Assembly (NCBI GenBank): GCA_964622775.1
Contig: CAZUSO010000010.1
Span: 1 to 61,558, forward strand
Direction of reading: 5' to 3'
DNA: 61,558 bases
Source of the DNA: CAZUSO01 sp964622775
GTDB lineage: Bacteria > Bacteroidota > Bacteroidia > Chitinophagales > Chitinophagaceae
The number at the start of each line of letters is the position of its first letter. Position 1 is the first letter of the stretch. Shown here piece by piece: positions 53,161-61,029 of the stretch. The notes under the pieces were generated by a model. The model searched no databases and was not told the DNA's origin. It saw only the letters and a program-made list of their open reading frames with translations. Position numbers and translations under genes: made by a program.

Positions 53161-53550
53161 TATGACATTTTCAGTAGATACAACCCAAGCTGTCCCCTGA
53201 TGGCACGCGAATCCGCGTACCATAGTTGGCAAATTTCATCTCTTATTATCTTGTGGTAAGTGGTGTGGGCACCCACGGCAACAGAATTTCCGCATGGAGA
53301 AGTCTCTTACCGTGTTTGGAATAGCGATTTTTTTCATGTCGCCACCACACAACCCATCCGGGAAATTGCTCCACTCCATTAAAATCATTTTGCCGCGCTA
53401 CATGGTTTTAATTTTGGTCAAACTTTTTCTCACCGAAGGTAAATAATGCCACATTTTTTGCCGTACCAATAACCTCAGGTACACCAATTGGGGGCACATC
53501 CTTCTCAGTACCTATCGTTTTTATATGGGGAAAATATAATACAGCACGCT
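53161..53550. other. Intergenic region with repeat family A
   Basis: No gene. Holds repeat copy 3 (53283-53415). CCAATTGGGGGCACATCC near 53487-53504 resembles the family B end in complement. Confidence 0.4.
53283..53415 (+). repeat. Dispersed repeat family A, copy 3
   Basis: Shares AGAATTTCCGCATGGAG, GTGTTTGGAATAGCG, CCGGGAAATTGCTCC and CATTAAAATCATTTTGCCGCG, CTACATGGTTTTAATTTT with the copies at 3982-4099 and 13756-13890. The final hairpin has arms ATTAAAATCAT / ATGGTTTTAAT. Confidence 0.6.
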
Positions 53551-54555
53551 TTATGGCTCAGCATGCCCCAGCCACTCCATAGCATTATTCCATAACAACT
53601 TTTCCTGTTGCGAAGACGAAACAAGGGTATGCTCAATAAGTTTTCCGGGATGATGCTCTCCCAAAGGAAAGGGGTAATCGCTGCCTAAGCAAATGCGGTC
53701 TTCACCGATGATATCCATAATAAAGTCCAGCGCTTTAGGATCATGCACTAAGGAATCAATCCAGAATTTCCCCAGGTAATTTCGTGGGTTAACATTGTTG
53801 TCAATGGCACATAAATCCGGGCGAACATTGAAGCCGTGTTCAATGCGCCCGATAGTTGCCGGAAAGCTGCCGCCACCATGCGCAAAGGCAAAACGCAAAC
53901 GTGGAAATTTTTCAAAAACGCCACCGAAAATCAGGGAGCAGATGGCCCGTGAAGTCTCGGCCGGCATGCTCACTAACCAAGGCAGCCAATAGCGCTGAAG
54001 CTCAGCCTGCCCCATCATTTCCCAGGGATGCACGAAAAAACAGGCATCCAGCTCGGTTGCAGCTTCCCATAAAGGATGGAAAACCGGATCGCTGAGGTTG
54101 CGGCCATTGATATTGGTGCCTATCTCCACGCCCGGCATTTTCAGCTCGCGGATGCAACGCTCCAACTCCCTGACGGCCAGATCCACATCCTGCATAGGCA
54201 GGGTTCCGATACCGATAAAACATTGGGGATACGATGCAGCACAAGATGCAATATGGTCATTGAAAAAGCGTGCGGATTCCAATGCATGAGCAGGCTTGGC
54301 CCAATAATTGAATAAAACAGGGATCGTGGATAATACCTGCATACTTACTTCCGTAGCATCCATCTCTTTCATCCGGACATGAGCATCCCAACAGTTCGCC
54401 TCTATCTCCCGGAACAACTTATCGCCTTTAATCATTTTAGCGCAACAAGGCTTATGATGTTGCAGCGTAATAAAATCCCCGTAGCCAAATTTTTCAAACC
54501 AGTTCGGAATGGTTTCCGGCATGATGTGGGTATGGATATCAATTTTTCTTTGCAT
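53551..54555 (-). CDS. Amidohydrolase, ACMSD-like decarboxylase
   Basis: A 334-residue TIM-barrel metalloenzyme of the amidohydrolase superfamily, closest to 2-amino-3-carboxymuconate-6-semialdehyde decarboxylase (kynurenine branch of tryptophan degradation). Metal ligands: HxH in KIDIHTHIMPETIPNW (His8, His10), a central His in CFFVHPWEMMG, FAHGGGSFP, and Asp in LGSDYPFPLGEHHPG. GVEIGTNINGRNLSDP is also typical of ACMSD. The start at 54555 gives the family N-terminus; the frame continues upstream into a MITE, but that extension is clearly not part of the protein. No other kynurenine genes are nearby. Confidence 0.85.
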   Translation of the reverse strand: MQRKIDIHTHIMPETIPNWFEKFGYGDFITLQHHKPCCAKMIKGDKLFREIEANCWDAHVRMKEMDATEVSMQVLSTIPVLFNYWAKPAHALESARFFNDHIASCAASYPQCFIGIGTLPMQDVDLAVRELERCIRELKMPGVEIGTNINGRNLSDPVFHPLWEAATELDACFFVHPWEMMGQAELQRYWLPWLVSMPAETSRAICSLIFGGVFEKFPRLRFAFAHGGGSFPATIGRIEHGFNVRPDLCAIDNNVNPRNYLGKFWIDSLVHDPKALDFIMDIIGEDRICLGSDYPFPLGEHHPGKLIEHTLVSSSQQEKLLWNNAMEWLGHAEP

Positions 54556-54726
54556 AATCTTACGGATAATACGCATCTGCATCTTTTCATCGAATGCACG
54601 GTAGCAGGCTGATGAGGCGGTAAAAAACCGAAACAGAAGGTTTTGAGTAAAATGAGACTTTGCCCGAGTTTGGTGAATGGCTAAATTAGCAAAAAAAGCA
54701 ATAGGCGTTGCAACTTGATCCGAAAA
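54556..54726. other. Upstream region of the ACMSD gene
   Basis: Probable promoter region, no gene. Bounded on the left by the start codon and on the right by MITE copy 3. Confidence 0.3.
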
Positions 54727-55028
54727 GGTGCATCCCAAATTGTCGCACCGGAGCAATCTCCCGAAGGTAAAAGATATCGTCATTCCAGGTAAAGTGTATA
54801 AGCGGTCGTCATTCCGACCGGAGTGAAATTTACGGAACGCAGCGCAGTAAATATTACGGAGCGGAGGAATCTCCCGGGCGTTTTCCCATCCTCCCGATTG
54901 GGAGATTCCTCCATGCGAAAATCCTAATCGGATTAAGCGTAATCCGGGATTTTCTTTTCGGAATGATGGCACGTTTTTTCGGAATGACAAAAAACCTTAC
55001 ACCACATGCAACATCTGGGATACAATCC
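54727..55028 (+). mobile_element. MITE-like element family B, copy 3
   Basis: A 302-bp element from GGTGCATCCCAAATTGTCGC to ACATCTGGGATACAATCC with imperfect terminal inverted repeats. The reverse complement of 25149-25431 aligns along its length, including GAGCAATCTCCCGAA, TATCGTCATTCC, CGGTCGTCATTCCGACC, TTTACGGAACGCAGCGCAG, GGAGGAATCTCCCGGGCG and ACACCACATGCAA. It is somewhat longer, with a second GGAATGA phrase. It sits upstream of the ACMSD gene. Confidence 0.7.
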
Positions 55029-55250
55029 AAAAAGGCAGGGAATACCCCTTTTAGTATGACAGCCCCGGAAGCCCGGGTAATAAAGCATGGGTTTTTGCTG
55101 TGATGCAACACAAAAACCATGACAAAACACAGTAAGAAGTTTTAAGGTATATTCCCTGGCATCAATCCCCGACAAACCCAAAAAAACAGCCAAGTCGGAT
55201 TACTGCGTATTTATTGTTTGTAATGATGAAGTATAAAAGTTCCGGGTATT
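55029..55250. other. Spacer between MITE copy 3 and DUF3037
   Basis: No gene. AT-rich short frames only; no repeat or terminator recognised. Confidence 0.3.
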
Positions 55251-55646
55251 TTAAAGTACAAAATGTCGCAGTAATCTTTCTGTTTCGCCTTCAGGATTGC
55301 GGCTCATCCCGGGATGTACTCCGGAGCATTGGATCATAGTGCTGCGCACGGCAGTTAGCCAGCGAAAACGGGCGGCGGTTTCCAATGCGGCAATTGCTCC
55401 GGCAGCTTTATTGCCGGCAGCAATTTTTTCAAATGCATCCAGATGAGTCCCGATCTGTTCCATATCAGCTTCCCGGCAAAGGCACAACACCCGTTCTTCC
55501 CGGAATGCGATTCGGCACAGCAGCAATCCGGAAGATTTGCAAAAGAGCACAACTCCTACATTGACAAACTCCCCGCGTTCCACACGGGGCACCACACGAA
55601 TTATTGCATACTCATATAATTGCGGCTCTTGCATGGACGGCTTCAT
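55251..55646 (-). CDS. DUF3037 protein
   Basis: A 131-residue cytosolic protein. The start is typical of DUF3037: YEYAIIRVVPRVERGEFVNVGVVLFC, then a long helix (HLDAFEKIAAGNKAAGAIAALET) and an ending with CSGVHPGMSRNPEGETERLLRHFV. Its function is not known. It overlaps the HipA-like kinase gene by 35 bp on the same strand and is translationally coupled. This pairing suggests a regulator, substrate or partner of the kinase. An internal start inside the overlap (ATG near 55631) would shorten the N-terminus slightly. Confidence 0.85.
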   Translation of the reverse strand: MKPSMQEPQLYEYAIIRVVPRVERGEFVNVGVVLFCKSSGLLLCRIAFREERVLCLCREADMEQIGTHLDAFEKIAAGNKAAGAIAALETAARFRWLTAVRSTMIQCSGVHPGMSRNPEGETERLLRHFVL

Positions 55647-56394
55647 TTAAAAAAACGGAAGTATGATTCAAACGGGTCATGATAAACTGCAAATAAATGT
55701 CCCGAACCGTATCGGGCGATTGTTCCTCAAAACCGGACAGCCAGTCTTCCGGAACCTGTTGCAGGATTCCGGAAATTTTCGTTTCATCCAAAAGCTCCCG
55801 GCAGATTGCGTCAGCAGATTCCAGTGCCGCGGCAAAAGGTAATAATACATGATTTTTAATCAAAGCAAAAGAACTTTGCGCCTGTTGTTTCCATGTTTCC
55901 CAGTTGTGGTGAAAATAAAGGCATGCCCCATGATCAATCAGCCACAGTTCCCGACGCCACATCAGCATATTGGTATTGCGGGCGGTGCGATCCACATTAG
56001 TCAGCAGCGCATCCAGCCATACAATCCGGGAAGCAGTTTCTTCATCCACCTGCGTAACGGCCGGATCAAAGGTTATGGCGCCGCTGAGATAATGTAAGGC
56101 CAGGTTTTTACCGATGCTGGTCTTCAGCAGATCCTGAATTTCCTCATCAGGTTCCGTGCGCCCGAAGGCTTCATCCAGATTGGCAAATACTATTTCCGGC
56201 ACTCTCAGGCCAATAAGCCGGGCAATCTCTCCTCCGATCAGCTCGGCTATTAGTGCCTTCGCACCCTGCCCTGCGCCACGAAATTTCAGGACGTATAAAA
56301 ATTCATCGTCCGCCTCCGCAATTGCCGGCAGAGAACCGCCTTCGCGCAGCGGCGTCACATAACGGGTTACATTTACGGTACGGATTTCAGCCAT
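55612..56394 (-). CDS. HipA-like kinase-domain protein (HipA_2 type)
   Basis: A 260-residue protein with a compact HipA-type kinase fold. The candidate ATP-binding Lys37 is in FLYVLKFRGAGQGAK; a catalytic-loop-like ALLTNVDRTARNTNML gives Asp135 and Asn140; a metal-binding Asp154 is in LWLIDHGACLYFHHNW. HipA itself is about 440 residues with an extra N-terminal domain and is paired with the HTH antitoxin HipB; both are missing here. Instead the gene overlaps DUF3037 by 35 bp. It starts 35 bp after ribF. Phosphorylation targets are unknown, and whether it is a toxin is not shown. Confidence 0.85.
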   Translation of the reverse strand: MAEIRTVNVTRYVTPLREGGSLPAIAEADDEFLYVLKFRGAGQGAKALIAELIGGEIARLIGLRVPEIVFANLDEAFGRTEPDEEIQDLLKTSIGKNLALHYLSGAITFDPAVTQVDEETASRIVWLDALLTNVDRTARNTNMLMWRRELWLIDHGACLYFHHNWETWKQQAQSSFALIKNHVLLPFAAALESADAICRELLDETKISGILQQVPEDWLSGFEEQSPDTVRDIYLQFIMTRLNHTSVFLNEAVHARAAII

Positions 56395-56429
56395 AATTTT
56401 TTCAATAATAAAATGATTTTATATTCCCG

Positions 56430-57377
56430 TCAAAATAAATCCTGTTCGGAAACCTGCTCCAATGCAGCTCGTGCCGCGATTTCATCTTTTGCAATTTGAC
56501 GGGTCAATGCTTCCAGATTATCAAACTTTTCTTCACCGCGTAATCGTTTGATAAAATAAATCTCCAGGCGGTTGCCATAAATATCTTCCTTAAAATCGAG
56601 AAGATTGACTTCACTGATGATTACTTTCTGATCAGTTACAGTCGGGCGATAGCCAATGCTCATCATCCCCCGGTAAACCCGATTGCTGAATTTTACCATA
56701 ACCGCATAAATGCCGATTCCGGGGATTAAAATATCCGGGTAACCGGCCTGGAGATTTGCCGTCGGGTAACCGATGCTCCGGCCAATTTTATCGCCATGCA
56801 CCACAATGGCCTGGTAAGAGTATGGGCGCCCCAGCATGGCAGAAGCTTCCTCAACATCTCCTTCCGTCAGCGCTTTCCGGATCTTTGTAGAGCTTACTGC
56901 GGCATGATCAATAAGCCGCGCCGGTATCTCCAGAATATGCACTTCAGGCGGCGCCTCTGATTGCAACATGCCGATTCCGCCTTCCCGGCTATGGCCGAAG
57001 TGATGATCATAACCAATAATGATCGTATGCGGGTGCAATTTTTCTATTAAAAAACGGTGGATATACTCCTCCGCCGACAGCATGGAAAAATCGCGTGTGA
57101 ACGGCACCACAAGGATATGGTGAATACCGGCAGCCTGTAGCAACTTAATTTTATGTTCCGGTGAAGTCAAAAGTCCGAGGTGTGCATCAGGCTGAATAAT
57201 CTTTCGCGGATGCGGCTCGAAAGTCACAAGGATGCTTTCTCCGTTAATCCGGTCTGTACATTGTACTACCTGATCCAGGATAGCCTTGTGGCCCTGATGT
57301 ACACCATCAAAAGAGCCTATAGTAATGACAGGATTCCGGAATGCCGGCAAATGATCATATTGAAAAAAAACGGCCAT
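56430..57377 (-). CDS. ribF: Bifunctional riboflavin kinase / FAD synthetase
   Basis: Converts riboflavin to FMN and then FAD in the cytosol. The N-terminal nucleotidyltransferase domain has ITIGSFDGVHQGHKAIL (residues 18-34, the HxGH-type site), IIIGYDHHFGHSREGG and AVSSTKIRKAL. The C-terminal kinase domain has GRPYSYQAIVVHGDKIGRSIGYPTANL and GMMSIGYRPTV. At 315 residues it is of normal length. It starts 5 bp after kup and 35 bp before the HipA-like gene, so all four are probably co-transcribed. Confidence 0.95.
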   Translation of the reverse strand: MAVFFQYDHLPAFRNPVITIGSFDGVHQGHKAILDQVVQCTDRINGESILVTFEPHPRKIIQPDAHLGLLTSPEHKIKLLQAAGIHHILVVPFTRDFSMLSAEEYIHRFLIEKLHPHTIIIGYDHHFGHSREGGIGMLQSEAPPEVHILEIPARLIDHAAVSSTKIRKALTEGDVEEASAMLGRPYSYQAIVVHGDKIGRSIGYPTANLQAGYPDILIPGIGIYAVMVKFSNRVYRGMMSIGYRPTVTDQKVIISEVNLLDFKEDIYGNRLEIYFIKRLRGEEKFDNLEALTRQIAKDEIAARAALEQVSEQDLF

Positions 57378-57382
57378 TGGTT

Positions 57383-59329
57383 TTATGAATAGGGATCGTG
57401 ACTGACTCTTCTCAGATCGATATCGCCGGTTTGGGAAACGATCAGAGGTATCTTTTCTACTACAACGTCACTTTGATCAAGCCCAAAGCTGCGCTCTTCC
57501 GAAAGGCTTATTTTTTTCAGAAGAAAATAAGCCCGCATAATTAGTTTCTCTATGAAAGGTAATTCATTATCATGGGACAAAAATTTCTCCATCACCACAA
57601 AGCGAAAATCACCACGCACATTGTTCCGGCTCAGCGATTCGTAGCGGCTGGTCACGTTCACTTCTTTATTATTGACCAGCTCCATGACCACTTTCCGGAA
57701 CATCATCTGCACCCGGTGCTCTACGCGAAATCCCAGGCGAAACTCAATGCGAATGATTTCATTGGGAATAATGGTATCTACCACATAGTCCATTCTGTAC
57801 GGGTCGTCCACCACATGCACGTGGATAAACCAATAGATATCCGCCCGCTTTGGCTTGCTGTATAGAATAGAGTTGATGATCTTATGTTCAATCTCCCGCG
57901 GGTTGTTGGCGCTGGTGAGGTATACGAGATGGGTGGCGTATTTCGGGATGCTCCGGTCGTTGTTCAATTCCTGTATAATGGGCAAATAATCTTCCAGCCT
58001 GGCAAACTCTACAAATCGGTTTTTAATCTTCCTCGACCGGTACCAGACATACATTACACCAAAGAGCGTTCCGCCCATAATAATGGTAACATAACCGCCA
58101 TGCCGGAATTTCTCCAGGTTGGCAATCAGGAATGCCGTTTCAATGGTCAGGTAACACACTAAATATATGCCGATCCATATATGGCGTACACGGCGGGTAT
58201 AAAGGTAAAAGCTGAACAGCAGAGAGGTCATGATCATAGTAAGCGTTATGGATAAGCCATAGGCGCCTTCCATAGCGGCGGACTCTCTGAAGTGCAGCAC
58301 CACTAAGGTACAACAGACCCAAAGCAATAAATTGATACCCGGAATATAAATCTGCCCCCGCTGATCAGTAGGGTAATTGATTTTCATCTTGGGCCAGAGA
58401 TTGAGCTTGATGGCTTCGCTCACCAGCGTAAAGGCGCCGGAGATAAGCGCCTGGCTCGCTATAATAGCCGCAAGCGCGGCAATGATTACGCCGACAGTCC
58501 GGAAAACCGGCGGCATAATATGAAAAAACGGATTGACATCGGCCGGCAGCACACCACCCCGGTAGCTCTTGAGCAGCCAGGCACCCTGTCCAACATAGTT
58601 CAGCACTAAGCAAACCTTTACAAATATCCAGGACACCCGTATATTACGCCGCCCGCAGTGTCCAAGATCGGAATAGAGCGCTTCAGCTCCTGTAGTACAC
58701 AAGAATACGGCGCCCAGCAGCCAGAAGCCCTGCGGATACTGCACCAGCAATTCAATGGCATAATATGGGTTAAATGCCTTAAATATTCGGAAATCATCGC
58801 CGATATGGAGCATACCCATGACTGCCATCATCAGGAACCAAAGCAGCATTATCGGTCCGAATAATTTCCCTATAGATATGGTTCCGAACTGCTGCATGAT
58901 AAATATGAACGCCAGGATGACTACAACAATCAGGATCGTGGTGTTCTGATCCTGACCCAGGCCTTCCACCGCAGAAGTCACCGTGATGGGGGGCGTAATC
59001 AATCCGTCTGCCAGCAGCATGGCGCCGCCAATCATCCCAAAAAAGACAATCCATCTTGAATGCCGCCGCACGAGGGCATAGAGGGAAAAAATTCCGCCTT
59101 CTCCTTTATTATCTGCCCGCAGCGTAAGCCATACATATTTAATGGTTGTTTGCAGGGTCAGCGTCCAGAATACACAGGAAACACTCCCGGTAATAAGCAG
59201 CTCGGTAACAGTTCTTCCGCGGATAATGGCATTCATAGCATAAAGAGGCGAAGTACCAATATCACCGTAAACAATTCCCAAAGCAATGATTAAGCCCGCA
59301 AAAGAAACCTTATTTATGTTTGCTGACAC
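57383..59329 (-). CDS. kup: KUP-family potassium transporter
   Basis: A 648-residue K+/H+ symporter with about 12 membrane helices. The opening FAGLIIALGIVYGDIGTSPLYAMNAII is a KUP signature, followed by LTLQTTIKYVWLTLRADNKGEGGIFSLYALV, SAVEGL, GAEALYSDLGHCGRRNIRVSW and AFTLVSEAIKLNLWPKMKINYPT. A C-terminal cytosolic domain of about 190 residues follows. It takes up K+ at low energy cost. It is first in an apparent operon with ribF (5 bp spacing) and the HipA-like/DUF3037 pair. Promoter not certain. Confidence 0.95.
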   Translation of the reverse strand: MSANINKVSFAGLIIALGIVYGDIGTSPLYAMNAIIRGRTVTELLITGSVSCVFWTLTLQTTIKYVWLTLRADNKGEGGIFSLYALVRRHSRWIVFFGMIGGAMLLADGLITPPITVTSAVEGLGQDQNTTILIVVVILAFIFIMQQFGTISIGKLFGPIMLLWFLMMAVMGMLHIGDDFRIFKAFNPYYAIELLVQYPQGFWLLGAVFLCTTGAEALYSDLGHCGRRNIRVSWIFVKVCLVLNYVGQGAWLLKSYRGGVLPADVNPFFHIMPPVFRTVGVIIAALAAIIASQALISGAFTLVSEAIKLNLWPKMKINYPTDQRGQIYIPGINLLLWVCCTLVVLHFRESAAMEGAYGLSITLTMIMTSLLFSFYLYTRRVRHIWIGIYLVCYLTIETAFLIANLEKFRHGGYVTIIMGGTLFGVMYVWYRSRKIKNRFVEFARLEDYLPIIQELNNDRSIPKYATHLVYLTSANNPREIEHKIINSILYSKPKRADIYWFIHVHVVDDPYRMDYVVDTIIPNEIIRIEFRLGFRVEHRVQMMFRKVVMELVNNKEVNVTSRYESLSRNNVRGDFRFVVMEKFLSHDNELPFIEKLIMRAYFLLKKISLSEERSFGLDQSDVVVEKIPLIVSQTGDIDLRRVSHDPYS

Positions 59330-59477
59330 GTAGTATGCTGTCTTTTTAACCGGCGGTAAAGGTAGGAGGTATTTTTGATAGTCATATTACGGGATTTATA
59401 TGGGATGCATCCTAATACGGAATTGATTAAATTTACCCTGATTTATCATTTTCTTCTAATTGAATAAAATACCTGTT

Positions 59478-60038
59478 ATGCGAATAAGAAATATTATGGC
59501 AGCATTTTGTCTGCTTGCTCTCGTTGCTCCGGCTGCCGCTCAGGAGCAGGAACAAGCTGCGTGGATGGAGTTTATGACACCCGGCCCTTTTCATAAATTG
59601 CTGCAACAATCAGATGGGATATGGTCCGCCACGATCACTTTCTGGAACCAGGGCGAAAAAGGCGAAACGTCTCAGGCGGAATGCACCAATTCCATGATAT
59701 TGGGCGGGCGCTACCAGCAAAGCGTTTATAAGGGCATGATGATGGGGATGCCCTTTGAAGGTGTCGGCACTACAGCATACGACAATGCCCGGAAGGTATT
59801 CCTCACCACCTGGATCGACAATATGGGCACCAGTATGATGTACGCCGAAGGGCAGTATGACAGCGCGAAAAAACAAATTGCCTTTCAGGGTTACACTTCC
59901 GATCCGCAAATCGGAGCCCTGACTGATTACCGCGAAACATTCACTATAGCCGACCCTGACAGGCAGGTGCTGGAAATGTATATGACGGTAAAAAATCAGG
60001 AGTATAAGGTTATGGAGATTATTTTGGAACGGAAATGA
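59478..60038 (+). CDS. DUF1579 exported protein
   Basis: A 186-residue protein with a signal peptide (MRIRNIMAAFCLLALVAPAAAQ). The mature part has the DUF1579 pattern: MTPGPFHKLLQQSDGIWSATITFW, GGRYQQSVYKGMMMGMPFEGVGTTAYDN, FLTTWIDNMGTSMMYAEGQYD and YRETFTIADPDRQVLEMYM. It is a small beta-barrel-like protein of unknown function. The start ATG at 59478 is preferred; a TTG 18 bp upstream is in frame. It is divergent from kup. Confidence 0.85.
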   Translation: MRIRNIMAAFCLLALVAPAAAQEQEQAAWMEFMTPGPFHKLLQQSDGIWSATITFWNQGEKGETSQAECTNSMILGGRYQQSVYKGMMMGMPFEGVGTTAYDNARKVFLTTWIDNMGTSMMYAEGQYDSAKKQIAFQGYTSDPQIGALTDYRETFTIADPDRQVLEMYMTVKNQEYKVMEIILERK

Positions 60039-60129
60039 TCTGACTGGAATTTAAGCTGCCCCCCAAAATTCCACCATCCTAACTTTCGTTCTTTTTTTGT
60101 TGTCTATACAAGTGAAAACCTGATCTTTT

Positions 60130-60948
60130 GTGGCAACCTATCCAACATACCGTTATTCCATTGAAGATGCCAATCAGCGTCTTGCCCGCTTCGTGCAGCT
60201 CGACAATCCCGACGGCTACGCTTTCGACAATTTTCATTCGCACGAATACAACGAATTATTGGTCTTTATCAAAGGCGGCGGAACGCATAATATCAACTTT
60301 CAGAATCATCCCATCCCCGATTCATCCATTCATCTGCTGGCGGCTCACGATTTGCATTGGGTAGAGCGCAGCGAAAATTCCTATGGCTTTGCCATTGTTT
60401 ACAAAGATCAGTTTCTGGAAAAATTACAGTTCATGAATCCTGATATCAACTACCGGGAGCAATTCGATCATAGCCGTATCCTGAAACTGGACGAAATGCA
60501 GCGCGAAAGCTTTTCCCATATCTTCCAGGAACTGCCCGCCAGCCAGCAGGACGCGGTTTATATGCTCAATCTCATTGGCGCCTTTCTTACCAAAATTGCT
60601 ACTACTTTTTTCAATGACAATAAGCATAGCAAACTGGATGACCCTGTTATTTTTGAGCTTATTCATCTAATAGATCAATACTACAAAGAGCATCTCCCGG
60701 TCTCGGAATATGCAACTAAACTGCACCTTGCGCCATCTACACTGCAAAAGCGCATCCGGAAAGCATCGGGAAGATCGCTGCTGCATTTACAGCAGGAGCG
60801 ATTGCTGAAGGAAGCAAAGCGGCTGCTGATCACCAGCGGACAAAGCATCGCTGAGATTACCTATGAACTGGGTTTTAAAGAGCCTGCACATTTCAGCAAC
60901 TGGTTTCGCAAACAAACAGGCATTGCACCTTCGGAATACAAAGGCTGA
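60130..60948 (+). CDS. AraC-family transcriptional regulator
   Basis: A 272-residue regulator. The N-terminal cupin-like sensor region (residues 1-150; FHSHEYNELLVFIKGGGTHNIN) likely binds an unknown ligand. The C-terminal AraC double helix-turn-helix has YATKLHLAPSTLQKRIRKASGRSLLHLQQERLLKEAKRLL and IAEITYELGFKEPAHFSNWFRKQTGIAPSEY. The start is GTG at 60130; no in-frame ATG is close. Targets unknown; its neighbours are the DUF1579 gene (91 bp upstream, same strand) and the YCF48-like gene. Confidence 0.88.
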   Translation: MATYPTYRYSIEDANQRLARFVQLDNPDGYAFDNFHSHEYNELLVFIKGGGTHNINFQNHPIPDSSIHLLAAHDLHWVERSENSYGFAIVYKDQFLEKLQFMNPDINYREQFDHSRILKLDEMQRESFSHIFQELPASQQDAVYMLNLIGAFLTKIATTFFNDNKHSKLDDPVIFELIHLIDQYYKEHLPVSEYATKLHLAPSTLQKRIRKASGRSLLHLQQERLLKEAKRLLITSGQSIAEITYELGFKEPAHFSNWFRKQTGIAPSEYKG

Positions 60949-61029
60949 TTTTTGCAAGTATCAGGCGCAATATTGCAACTATAAATGCTATGCGCTACCG
61001 ACATTTGGGCTGAGAAAAATTTAAACGTT

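Noticed and set aside
54556..54990. N-terminal extension of the ACMSD gene
   Set aside because: The extra codons come from MITE copy 3 and are unlike the enzyme family; the HxH motif fits a start at 54555.
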